Below, one piece after another: positions 35,201 to 45,953 of a stretch of 64,000 nucleotides of DNA; the first letter of the stretch is position 1, and each line of letters starts with the position of its first letter. Location: contig JAVHZZ010000001.1 of NCBI GenBank assembly GCA_036250195.1, positions 394,688,283 through 394,752,282 on the forward strand, in the 5' to 3' direction. The notes under the pieces are model-generated. The model did no database searches, was not told the DNA's origin, and worked only from the letters and a program-made list of their open reading frames with translations. This DNA is from Mixophyes australis. Lineage: Eukaryota > Chordata > Amphibia > Anura > Limnodynastidae. Made by a program: the position numbers and the translations under genes.

Positions 35201-37915
35201 TTGAGACCAGTTGATGGTTTTCTTATTATATTGTGGTGACCACTCCTCTACGCAGTCCAGGTACAATTTTTGGTGGGATTCAGACCATTTGAGGGTTTTT
35301 AAATTATATTGTGGTGACCACTCCTCTACACAGTCCAGGTACATTTTTTGGTGGGATTCAGACCATTTGAGGGTTTTCTTATTATATTGTGGTGACCACT
35401 CCTCTACGCAGTCCAGGTACATTTTTTGGTGCGATTCAGACCATTTGAGGGTTTTCTTATTATATTGTTGTGACCACTCCTCTACGCAGTCCAGGTACAT
35501 TTTTTGGTGCGATTCAGACCATTTCAGGGTTTTTAAATTATATTGTGGTGACCACTCCTCTACGCAGTCCAGGTACATTTTTTGGTGGGATTCAGACCAT
35601 TTGAGGGTTTTTAAATTATATTGTGGTGACCACTCCTCTACGCAGTCCAGATACAATTTTTGGTATAATTAAGACCAGTTGATTGTTTTCTTATTATATT
35701 GTGGTGACCATTCCTCTATGCAGTCCAGGTACATTTTTTGGTGGGGTTCAGACCATTTGAGGGTTTTTAAATTATATTGTGGTGAACACTGCTCAATGCT
35801 GTCCAGGTACATTTTTTGGTGTAATTAAGACCAGTTGATGGTTTTCTTATTATATTGTGGTGACCACTCCTCTACGCAGTCCAGGTACATTTTTTGGTGT
35901 AATTTAGACCAGTTGATAGTTTTCTTATTATATTGTGGGGACCACTCCTCTACGCAGTCCAGGTACATTTTTTGGTGTAATTAAGACTAGTTGATGGTTT
36001 TCTTATTATATTGTGGTGACCATTCCTCTACGCAGTCCAGGTACATTTTTTGGTGTAATTAAGACCAGTTGATGGTTTTCTTAATATATTGTGGTGACCA
36101 CTCCTCTACGCAGTCCAGGTACATTTTTTGGTGGGATTCAGACCATTTGAGGGTTTTTAAATTATATTGTGGTGACCACTCCTCTACGCAGTCCAGGTAC
36201 ATTTTTTGGTGTAATTAAGACCAGTTGATGGTTTTCTTATTATATTGTGGTGACCCCTCCTCTACGTAGTCCAGGTACAATTTTTGGTGTAATTAAGACC
36301 AGTTGATGGTTTTCTTATTATATTGTGGTGACCACTGCTCTACGCAGTCCAGGTACATTTTTTGGTGTAATTAAGACCAGTTGATGGTTTTCTTATTATA
36401 TTGTGGTGACTACTCCTCTACGCAGTCCAGGTACAATTTTTGGTGTAATTAAGACCAGTTGATGGTTTTCTTATTATATTGTGGTGACCACTCCTCTACG
36501 CAGTCCAGGTACATTTTTTGGTGGGATTCAGACCATTTGAGGGTTTTTAAATTATATTGTGGTGACCACTCTTCTACGCAGTCCAGATACAATTTTTGGT
36601 GTAATTAAGACCAGTTGATGGTTTTCTTATTATATTGTGGTGACCACTCCTCTACGCAGTCCAGGTACATTTTTTGGTGGGATTCAGACCATTTGAAGGT
36701 TTTTAAATTATATTGTGGTGACCACTCCTCTACGCAGTCCAGATACAATTTTTGGTTTAATTAAGACCAGTTGATGGTTTTCTTATTATATTGTGGTGAC
36801 CACTCCTCTACGCAGTCCAGGTACATTTTTTGGTGGGATTCAGACCATTTGAAGGTTTTTAAATTATGTTGTGGTGACCACTCCTCTACGCAGTCCAGGT
36901 ACATTTTTTGGTGGGATTCAGACCATTTGAGGGTTTTCTTATTATATTGTGGTGACCACTCCTCTACGCAGTCCAGGTACATTTTTTGGTGCGATTCAGA
37001 CCATTTGAGGGTTTTTAAAACATATTGTGGTGACCACTCCTCTACGCAGTCCAGGTACATTTTTTTGGGGTATTCAGACCATTTGAGGGTTTTTAAATTA
37101 TATTGTGATGACCACTCCTCTACGCAGTCCAGATATAATTTTTGGTGTAATTAAGACCAGTTGATGGTTTTCTTATTATATTGTGGTGACCCCTCCTCTA
37201 CGTAGTCCAGGTACAATTTTTGGTGTAATTAAGACCAGTTGATGGTTTTCTTATTATATTGTGGTGACCACTCCTCTACGCAGTTCAGGTACATTTTTTG
37301 GTGTAATTAAGACCAGTTGATGGTTTTCTTATTATATTGTGGTGACCACTCCTCTACACAGTCCAGGTACATTTTTTAGTGGGATTCAGACCATTTGAGG
37401 GTTTTTAAATTATATTGTGGTGACCACTCCTCTACTCAGTCCAGATACAATTTTTGGTGTAATTAAGACCAGTTGATGGTTTTCTTATTATATTGTGGTG
37501 ACCACTCCTCTACGCAGTCCAGGTACAATTTTTGGTGGGATTCAGACCATTTGAGGGTTTTTAAATTATATTGTGGTGACCACTCCTCTACACAGTCCAG
37601 GTACATTTTTTGGTGGGATTCAGACCATTTGAGGGTTTTCTTATTATATTGTGGTGACCACTCCTCTACGCAGTCCAGGTACATTTTTTGGTGCGATTCA
37701 GACCATTTGAGGGTTTTTCAAATTATATTGTGGTGACCACTCCTCTACGCAGTCCAAGTACATTTTTTGGTGGGATTCAGACCATTTGAGGATTTTCTTA
37801 TTATATTGTGGTGACCACTCCTCTACGCAGTCCAGGTACATTTTTTGGTGCGATTCAGACCATTTGAGGGTTTTTCAAATTATATTGTGGTGACCACTCT
37901 TCTACGCAGTCCAGA
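32270..37915 (+). repeat. 78-bp satellite array, ~73 units (element B)
   Basis: The motif ctctacgcagtccag recurs every 78 bp from 32282 to about 37900 (5,618 bp, 72 periods plus 2 bp). Two variant classes are interspersed: one with gggattcagaccatttgagg and ttaaatta, one with gtaattaagaccagttgatgg and cttatta. Because 78 is a multiple of 3 and one class lacks stops in a frame on each strand, long artificial ORFs with 26-residue repeats arise on both strands; these are not genes. The right end meets the element's 3' terminal block at about 37920. Confidence 0.98.
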
Positions 37916-38192
37916 TACATCTTGTTCAGAATACACTGTAAATTAGTAATAATGATTGTTATTGAATGTTATTGAGGTTAATAATAGCGTAGGAGTGAAA
38001 AAAAAGCCCAAAAACTTGATTTTTGAACTTTTTATGCTTTTTTCCAAAAAATTCTGAATCCAAAACCTTAAATCCGAACCAAAACCTTTCGGCAGGTGTT
38101 TTGCGAAACAAATCCGAACCCAAAACCTCAAGAAAATCTGAATCCAAAACACGAGACACCAAAAGTGGCCAGTGCACATCCCTAATTGAATG

Positions 38193-38743
38193 GTCATCCA
38201 TACATTTGCCAGATAATTAAGGAGATTAAAATCTCATAATCACCCAGGAAATAATTTTACACTGAAGATAATTAATACTTAAATGGTGGTTGAAGGATTG
38301 TAATTTGGGGAATCTTCATTGAAGTCTGAGGTACATAATACTTAAATTGTGCTCCTGCTTTGTTTTTTCTATTTTATATAGCAAGTGACTGCTATTTAAC
38401 ATTTAACAATTTTTGTACATTTTCTACATTGCTAAAATGTTTACATTACTAAACTTGAAGATACCTGCATTAGACAATTTTCTTCTATCCATCAAGTAGA
38501 TTTAAAAAGCGGTCAACAAATTTTATGTCTGATTCTGTGTTTTCTGTGCTTTACAGCACATTTCAGCTCTAAAATACAAATATGTTTGCCACTGGAGTCA
38601 GAAAGTTGCACTCCTTGCCAGATAAGTATAAATATATACATGCAGTACAGAGACACTCAAGGGTATTAACAGTGTTCAGGAATGCAGCATAAACACAAGA
38701 GGGGTTTTAGATCACGTGGACAGACTTTAAAATTGAATTCTAA
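38193..38743. other. Unassigned spacer
   Basis: AT-rich flank of element B. Contains a second copy (38287-38345) of the dispersed repeat seen at 25695-25760. Confidence 0.4.
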
Positions 38744-39144
38744 GGAGCCTATTTATTAAGCCATAAACCATGTGGAAACAGCCTTTTCTGCTTGGATTAG
38801 GCATTTTTATGTATCCTAGTATGTAATAAAAGCCTAATGCAGGATATATCATCAATATCTCCTGCATTAGGCTAAATTTCGCATTAAACCACAGTTCCCA
38901 TGATTTTCTATGGGGACTGCGGTCTGGAGCTATTTAACAAGCTCCAAAAAGCTTAGATGGCATTCGCTATTCTACCCTATGGAGCATTGCCACTTTGCGA
39001 TAGTAACTGGAGGAGCGATACAAACTACCCCAGTTTTAAGGTAAGTAAAGTTATCACCAGGAAAGCTTCCTAACGGATGTGCTTTCCCTGCTATGACAGA
39101 TGATAATTAATGGGGCAAACCCCTGTTAATGAATAAATAGACTC
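38744..39144. mobile_element. MITE-like element with internal hairpins
   Basis: Imperfect terminal inverted repeats (ggagcctatttattaa left, gaataaatagactc right). Two internal hairpins are clear: 38838-38874, with arms agcctaatgcagg / cctgcattaggct, and about 38887-38922, with arms accacagttcccat / atggggactgcggt. No ORF. The target-site duplication is unclear. Confidence 0.6.
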
Positions 39145-40749
39145 AAAAAAGTAGAATGTGCGGTTTTTTACAGAAAAGATGATAGGCCATTGGAAGAGTG
39201 TGGGGACTCATAATTAAAAATTAAATTCATTGTGTAAACACAACACAAGGTTATTGTGAAGACAACAAAAACATACCCCATCCCATAAAAATACATAGCA
39301 ATACTTAAAAGATACAAAAAGACAAGATTTGAAAATTGACCTGGTACTCTGTAATGCAGAATAACTTTTATTACATTCATTTAGTAAACCAAATATAAAT
39401 TCCAAAAATATTCATTAGCAAATCAAAGGGTTTTACTTATTTCAAATTGAGATCATGTCCAGTGAGTATGTGTTGCTAGGAGTGAAGTGTTTTTGCCTAT
39501 ACAGAATGTGCCACACAAGATGTCATGAATGCATTTTCTCAATAAGAAATAGCCCCTGGAAATGGAATTAGAATATTGGCATGTATATATAATAAAATTA
39601 CCATCTAGCTATTCTTGAATAAATTAATTGGTTATTTTAAATTTATTTACATGCAAAGCAACTATTCAGCATGGCCTTATAAATGTAATAAAGCATTTTC
39701 AGTCTGTTTTCTGCAGGGTTGTATTATTTCATTAATCCTTGTTTGACCATTATCATTCAGTAAGGGAACAGTAATATATCTAATTTGCACATTTTATTTT
39801 GCCTTGGAAAGCATTCTGTTTCTGTTGATTCATAATAATTAATACTATGTATAAATGCATGTTCCTAGCACTTCATTTGTTTATATAATAGTGTTACAAA
39901 CTTAATGTGGTTGTATAATACTGTTAAACACAGTAGCTCAAGAGACTCACTTCCCTGAAATATGCATATTCAAGATTAGTAAAACGATGACTAACTTCAA
40001 ATTTGCTTAAATATGTATATGTTTAATCAAAGAACATAACATAAAAATATATCACTGTTTAAAATAAATGTACACAGAACTAGTTAACCACATTTAATAA
40101 CAAAAGAAACAAAATATAACTCAGATGATATAATAGGTAAGCCATGGTTTCCTGTTTATACTGTTATTCACTGATTAAGAAAAATCATTATGCTGTTCTA
40201 TGTGGTTTTGCTGCAGTGTTTATGGCTTTGTTATGACATTGTTTTAGGTAAACTTTAAGGTCAATATGTTCTTCTTTAAGCCATATTTCCTTTAAAGGGC
40301 AGAATTAGGCATCAGCAACATGCTTTTGGAGAAAGAGAGTGTCTTGAAAACAAATTGAGGTAGGTACATCTCACATTTAGAAAAAAAACTATGAACATTA
40401 CAATAAACATACCATTAAAAAGTATTAAGGTGCAACAAAACCCCAAATTATATATTAATACTGTATGATAATAATTATAATGTACTGGTGTCACCTAACT
40501 TTTTGTGGAATTCACAAATTGTGTAAGTTTCAGAACAAATTTGGTCTTACTGTCCAAGTCCCATATCACAGTGGATCTTCATCAGCTAATTTTTTTCAGG
40601 TATGGGTGCATGCTTTAGGCAATTACATAACAGAATACACATAAAGATAGTCCATATAGAGACTGATTTATAGAGTCTGCTACTGCTGCAGAGTAAGCAA
40701 TAGCGCAATAATAAATATGTGAAAATGTCAATGTGATTTTTTATTTGCA
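39145..40749. other. No recognised feature
   Basis: AT-rich DNA with no gene or recognisable repeat on either strand. Confidence 0.4.
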
Positions 40750-40754
40750 CCAGC

Positions 40755-41024
40755 CAGGGGCGCACGCAGGATTGTTAGGGATGTTCCCCCCCCCCCCTAC
40801 CCCAAAAAAAACCCCAAAAACGCGAGAGAGCTGCTGCGCATACGCGGGCGCTGCCGTTTTGGCAGCACTGTACTATAGGGCAGCCGAGGCACTGTCAAAG
40901 AAGCGTCTGCGGCGGTGCTGTATACAGTGGCTGCTGTATAGTACAGTGCCGTTATGTGGGGCACTTCGTTAGCGGAGGGGAGGCGTTTCTGGAGACCCAG
41001 AGACCCCCCCTGCGTGCGCCCCTG
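40755..41024 (+). mobile_element. Fold-back MITE, copy 1 (5-bp TSD ccagc)
   Basis: A 270-bp element with terminal inverted repeats CAGGGGCGCACGCAGG / CCTGCGTGCGCCCCTG. It is flanked by the direct repeat ccagc at 40750-40754 and 41025-41029. The interior has a large imperfect hairpin (gcactgtactatagg.cagcc against ggctgctgtatagtacagtgc) and a poly-C run. No protein is encoded. Same family as 45954-46250, in the opposite orientation. Confidence 0.9.
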
Positions 41025-41029
41025 CCAGC

Positions 41030-42119
41030 AGTACACAGTTGGTTAGATGAAAATGTGTGCAGCATAAAAATGCAAGCAGTGTGCTGGCACCATTACTAAA
41101 GTCAAATGAATGTTTTAAGTTTAAATTAAGTGTGAGTGTTTAACTTTGCTCAATTCACTCAATTAAATATTTCAACTCTTTGATGTGGTCTGTTGATTAT
41201 TTTTGTTGTCGATAAAGGCCTCGGAATCCCAGAGTATAGTCTTTTGAGAGGATAGCGCCTAATAAGTATATTTTCTTGCTCTGTGATTTATCGTTCCGCA
41301 TACCTGTGACTGCTGAGTAATATAACATTTGACTGAATTAACATGTCATACTAATATGATCAACAGGAGACAGACCTGTATGTCTAAATATTGAGTGGTG
41401 GATATAGAAGTCTTATCAGATAAATAAAGATAAAGAAATCACTGAATTTATAAAATATGTCATAGATTAGAATATTTACTTAAAACCAAAATGAAACACT
41501 AGTAAGAAAAATTAAGTTCGCCAATGGTCTGGCCATGATTGCAGGGAGTTTCGGAGTTTTAAAGGCCTGGCAACAAGTGTAGCTCATTCACTACTGATGA
41601 ATGTAATAGGATTGATTAACTGCTGCATTGCCCAAATAGAGAAATCCTAGATACAGCAGCACCTTTGGTTGTATGATATTAAAACTACAATTTCCACAGC
41701 AACTGGAACAATATGTCTATGGTTTATAAATATGGACTCACAACACAGAGATTCTACTCACATATAAAAAGTTAGAGTAAACTGTACTAAAAGCCCTATG
41801 ATCAAGAAAATGTTATGCTAAATAATGATATCTATACAGCATCAACAAAAAGTATGCATATAAAAACAGGTAAATGTATAACCTAAAAAAAAATGTTCCC
41901 CCCAAATACAGGGGTGTTAGACCAACAGTTATAATTTATTATAATACATGGTCATCTTTTTTTCCCAGTAAAAAACTCAGATCAACACTTAATGGATCCT
42001 ATTTATCATGAGAATAGCTTTGAACCCTTATTTCTGAGTACCACTCTAAAAAAAGAAGGGACCCAGATGTACAGGATTTAATGTAGGACATAAACTTGCA
42101 ATACAAAACAAAGGCGACA
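41030..42119. other. No recognised feature
   Basis: AT-rich DNA. Nothing identified. Confidence 0.4.
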
Positions 42120-42369
42120 TATTGATCTTTCTGGGATTTTTAATATCTAATATATAAATGCTTAGTGGCGTCTGTCTGTCTGTCTGTGTGTGTGTGTGGG
42201 AAAAAAAAAACAAGTTGCAGCGCCACCTGCTGGGCAGAGTTATACACTGACCTACTAAATTCTTAGTGTGTGGGAAAAAAAATTCAAAAAGGGCTGAAAT
42301 TTGGTAGGGCTCAAACTCATTTTCGTGAGGTAATTTTACCTCATGAACACACATGTGTAGAGGCGTGCG

Positions 42370-42412
<43 letters not shown>

Positions 42413-42620
42413 AAAAAACTATTTTCTCAGAAAGGGCTCATCCAATTGACCTGAAATTTGGTATACTGACATTATTTGACAAAAAAATTAGAATAGTCAA
42501 GTCAGTTAACTTCCATCAACCCCCCTTCCCCCCGTGGGAGGGGTAGTAAAGGCTAAATTTAAGAGTTGAGGGGTCAAACTCATTTTCATGAGGTAATTTT
42601 ACCTCATGAACACACATTAA
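42120..42620. repeat. Repeat block with (TG)n and duplicated 44-bp hairpin segment
   Basis: A (TCTG)n/(TG)n tract lies at about 42169-42199 and a (GT)n tract at 42373-42411. The 44-bp segments 42311-42354 and 42574-42617 differ at one base, and each contains the stem tgaggtaa / ttacctca. The opening motif (atgcttagtggcgtctgtctg) resembles ends of some non-autonomous Helitrons, but I cannot confirm that. Confidence 0.6.
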
Positions 42621-42631
42621 AAAGGGCGCTT

Positions 42632-42684
42632 GCGTCGGGAAGTAACGATCTTCCCCTGAGGAGGCCTGGGCTAGGCCCAAATGC
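42632..42684 (+). ncRNA. Hammerhead-ribozyme-like fold of a Penelope-like element (decayed)
   Basis: All parts of a hammerhead can be drawn: stem III GCG (42632-42634) with TGC (42682-42684, one G-U pair); cleavage triplet GTC (42634-42636); stem I GGGAAG / CTTCCC (42637-42642 and 42650-42655, loop TAACGAT); core CTGAGGA (42656-42662); stem II GGCCT / AGGCC (42663-42667 and 42673-42677, loop GGGCT). It then has CAAA (42678-42681) where the active core needs GAAA. Penelope-like retroelements are known to carry hammerheads in their terminal repeats, and PLE coding sequence follows here. The single core change suggests this copy is inactive. Confidence 0.6.
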
Positions 42685-44300
42685 ATGACAAGAACCTTTT
42701 TAAGACCTTAAGTATCTTGATTTGACTAGAATGCATGAGTATCATGCACGGGTTAACTTGTATATTACAAACATTTAACATTATACCATATAAGTGTATT
42801 AGGGTAAGGAGTTGGGCCTTTATCTAAACCCAATCTTTTTTACCTTTTCATTGAAATGAACCGTTCTGTTTAAACATTGTTTGGAAAAAGGTATTTTACA
42901 TTGAAAGAATTTAAACAGAAAGAATTGTTGGAACACTGATACTTTTAAATAAAAATGATGGACATCGTTTTGAAAGACCTTCTGAGACAAAATGCAGATG
43001 GTAATGATTTAGATGATGTTGGGGAATCGACCTGTAAAGTTGTTATTTATAGACATAAAGATAATTCTTCTCAAAGTAATTTTAAGTATACACAAAAATT
43101 AATTTTTTATCCTACACAATATAGAAGCTTTTACATAACAAGCGCATAAGAGATTATCTTGGAAGTTTGTGTTTGAGATCTAATGCTAAACAGCTTAAAA
43201 ATAATAATCTTTTCCATGCAATCCAGTCTTTTCCAAACAAAATACTTTAGCAGAGCTATACTCTGATAGTTCAATTACTCTTAAGCACACAGATAAAGAG
43301 AGTGGTGTTGAATGACTCTAAGTTTTATAAAGTACTAATATCTGATCCTACCAAAAAGTACCAGTCTAATTAATACACAAAACTTTGAGCACTCCATCCA
43401 GATGATTAATTATATCTGTAATTGGGTCACTTTTTGCTAATTTATCTGTTAATGTGGATTATTCATGTTGCCTGTCTAAGGTTCCACATTCAGGATACTA
43501 GACATTTTTTTAAATTTGGTTTAAAATATCAATTAGAAAGACACTTATTATATTCTTACTTGTGATGTAAGCATTGTACAACAATATCACTCACCAGGAT
43601 GGGATTAGGGCAGTTGACAAAATTTTTGTCTTCGAATGTAGAAATCTCTGAGAGACAGCAGGAGTTTATCTTGGATTCTATTCAATTTATTATTTCCCAC
43701 AATTATTTTCTTTTTAATCATGCTTATTATCTTCAGACACTTGGCACTGCAATGGGCACTAGACCTATCACAAAATCATTGACTGTAATAACAATTTACA
43801 CTTTAGAACTAACCATTGAAAAGCATGGATCAGAAATATTCCTAGAGGTCAGCTTTATAGAATCAGATTAAATTGTAATGTTGAGGAAACGTTTGAAAAA
43901 CAAGCAACTCATTGCTTTTAAAGCTAAAGAATAACCTGTTGACTTGTTGCAAACAGTTTATATTGAATCCATGAATTCAATATTGATTGGTGATGAACTG
44001 TTGTCTAAGTCATCAAAATCATCTAAAAACCATATGATAGATAGTGGTACCCTAGGTTGTGCTTCTATCATAATGGCAGTAGCTAAATATGTCTCAATAT
44101 ATGGAAAGACTGGCCAAAATTGACTTCATTTGTTGCAATTGTATTAAAATTCACAATATATATGCATGGCACCTTGATTTTTGCAATCAATAATTCAATG
44201 GACTTTAGATGGATGGTCAATTAGTGATTATAGAATTCTTGATTATGATTGGCTGATGGGGATTTAAATGTGCCCCTCCACATATGAAAGCAATTCCCCT
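42632..44300 (+). mobile_element. Penelope-like element (PLE) remnant
   Basis: Plus-strand fragments in several frames. At 42955-43149 the frame starts MMDIVLKDLLRQNADGND. At 43599-43871 comes an RT block with HNYFLFNHAYYLQTLGTAMG, which fits the PLE reverse transcriptase pattern (Y.Q..GTAMG, then normally a P-Y-A-N motif, degraded here). The hammerhead-like fold sits just upstream, as expected for a PLE terminal repeat. No GIY-YIG endonuclease was recognised and no second terminal copy was seen. Multiple stops make it non-functional. The right border is approximate. Confidence 0.75.
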
Positions 44301-44820
44301 GATGAGAAATGCAATAGGTGCTCATTCATTTTCTGGAAGCTGTTCAAATTATTCTTCTGATACTGTGGATTTACTTCAATATTGGCATGGCTGTTATAAT
44401 GGATAGGACTGAATACCTATTCAATTAAGGAACTTTCTATCTTGAGTCCCAAAAAGATTCAAGGCAGAAATTGCACTTCACAGGCTACATGGGACAATCA
44501 TGTTCCTAAGCATTATTACACTGTTCTAAGAGCTTGAAATTTATCTCATAACAGCTAAAGATTAGTTCATAATAGTATAATTGTTATGTTTTAATATGTG
44601 ATGCATTATGTATGATCATTCATTATACAGCCGATATTAAGCCATGTAATCCACTGAAAATCATTATTTAGGTTTAAAAAGAAATATTGGTGGCATTAAT
44701 GAAATTGATTTTAAATCATGTTTTTATTTTTTGTTTAACTTTGACTCTTTTTATAGGTTGCATTTTTTGATTTAACTATATATGCAATTAAAGTAATTTC
44801 AGCACTGCTTTTTTTAAAGA
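44301..44820. other. Unassigned, possible PLE tail
   Basis: AT-rich. May contain the eroded 3' portion of the Penelope-like element, but no motif proves it. Confidence 0.35.
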
Positions 44821-45129
44821 TTACCGCCAAGTAGGCATATTTTCTTGCTGTGTCGCTGTTTGTAGCCAATTCAATCTGATGATGCACCCGATGTATCCCT
44901 GGTTCAGAAAAAAACAGTAACTTGCTAATATACCTGAAATCAGTATTATCATAATGAAAAGGAAAGCATCCCCACTTCTTTTGACAGGTTCTTTACCAAG
45001 CCACATAATGTGCACTGGCATGTACAGCACTATGGTTATGGACAAGGCAAGCAATGCCATTATTACATAAAATAGTTGTGGTATATAAATTCTTAATACA
45101 TTAAGAGTTATAGGTTTTACAGGCAACAA
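44821..45129 (-). CDS. Unassigned ORF with two predicted membrane spans
   Basis: A 102-codon minus-strand ORF with two hydrophobic segments (about residues 17-40, LFYVIMALLALSITIVLYMP, and 54-72, FLFIMIILISGILASYCFF). They are joined by a basic loop containing EPVKRSG, and followed by CIIRLNW. The arrangement is reminiscent of TM1-TM2 of class C G-protein-coupled receptors, which I infer only weakly. It could be a host exon: the reading frame ends in CGGTAATC, which contains a GT, but no acceptor is clear. It could equally be chance in AT-rich DNA. It does not look like the transposons around it. Confidence 0.25.
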   Translation of the reverse strand: MLPVKPITLNVLRIYIPQLFYVIMALLALSITIVLYMPVHIMWLGKEPVKRSGDAFLFIMIILISGILASYCFFLNQGYIGCIIRLNWLQTATQQENMPTWR

Positions 45130-45418
45130 AATATGTGCTCACAGCTTATCCCCTTTATTTAGTGGTGCCTGGTATTCACAATTAACATATCTAAATAAAG
45201 TACCCAGTTATGTTATGGTTTCCCAACTCACCCTCTTATGGTTTTGCTCCACCCATAGTTGTGAATCCCCTGACATTGTACTAGCCATGACATAACATGC
45301 AGCTGGCAGTTTGAGATGTTTGCACCTTAGACCATCTCTGTGTCCTAACTCCCACATTATCTTCTTCTGACAAATATACCAAACAGTAAAAAAATTGTGA
45401 CTGCAGTGGTAAATTACA
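45130..45418. other. Unassigned spacer between two ORFs
   Basis: No gene. The minus strand has a strong donor-like sequence, AGAGGGTGAGTTGG near 45225-45240, which is the only splice-like signal here. Confidence 0.3.
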
Positions 45419-45826
45419 ATGTGTCATCACACCAAGTACAGGCTTGTGTTGAAGATCTATTTATCTGTGATCATGAAGAACAAGCCCCAGATGGTCAGGG
45501 ACACACGGCTGGTTGTACAGTACAATCATTTACAATTTGACACCAAGCTCAAGAATGACTGGGTCAGAGGAAGGGCTTTTGGCTTTTATGCCATTAACTC
45601 GGCACCTAAATTGAATGCCTGTGCAACACAAATGCAAACATTTTTACCAGAACATGAAGGCCGGTTAATTAATATAAATGGACAGCCATGGTTACCAGCA
45701 ACTGACTGTCTTAAGATTTCTACAATGACTAGTTCAGTTTTCACATCTGACCCTTCTTCCATCTCTCTTCATTTCAACCACACTACGCAACCAGTCAACA
45801 ATGGCTGCTTTAATATTGGTGGCTGA
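45419..45826 (+). CDS. Unassigned 135-codon ORF
   Basis: Open for 135 codons in AT-rich DNA, longer than most chance frames here. The composition is protein-like (NDWVRGRAFGFYAINSAP, GRLININGQPWLPATDCLK), but I recognise no domain. No signal peptide or membrane span is evident. It lies opposite in strand to the ORF at 44821-45129. It may be a decayed retroelement segment, a host exon or chance. Confidence 0.25.
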   Translation: MCHHTKYRLVLKIYLSVIMKNKPQMVRDTRLVVQYNHLQFDTKLKNDWVRGRAFGFYAINSAPKLNACATQMQTFLPEHEGRLININGQPWLPATDCLKISTMTSSVFTSDPSSISLHFNHTTQPVNNGCFNIGG

Positions 45827-45953
45827 TAATGCTTCTGCCGTACAGTCTCCTCATTGACCTTCCCCAACAACATCTAAAATTGTTATAACAATACTGTGAT
45901 AGAAAGGGATTATAGGGATTTTGGCTTACATATTTGCCTCAGGATTTCTCTCA

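Larger units (their letters stand above)
27319..38184 (+). mobile_element. hAT element B (10.9 kb, satellite-bearing)
   Basis: Complete hAT insertion. The left end is TAGAGACGAGCGCACTCGG. The right end is AGTGCACATCCCTA (reverse complement TAGGGATGTGCACT). An exact 8-bp target-site duplication, attgaatg, lies at 27311-27318 and 38185-38192. In order it holds a promoter-like region, ~330-340-bp repeats, a transposase pseudogene (28595-31593), a conserved hairpin, displaced coding fragments with palindromes, a 78-bp satellite of about 73 units (32282-37915) and a 3' terminal block rich in ccaaaacc / ccgaacc motifs. Because the duplication flanks the whole, the satellite either moved with the element or expanded inside it after insertion. 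Confidence 0.97.

Noticed and set aside
33041..37736. Long repeat-protein ORFs (26-residue units such as MYLDCVEEWSPQY) on both strands
   Set aside because: They follow directly from a 78-bp period divisible by three with no stop in one frame on each strand. They begin and end wherever the unit class changes, and they lie inside satellite DNA.
27319..38184. Element B as an LTR retroelement because of its size and repeats
   Set aside because: It has 8-bp target duplications, short inverted ends and a hAT transposase, with no LTRs, primer-binding site or reverse transcriptase.
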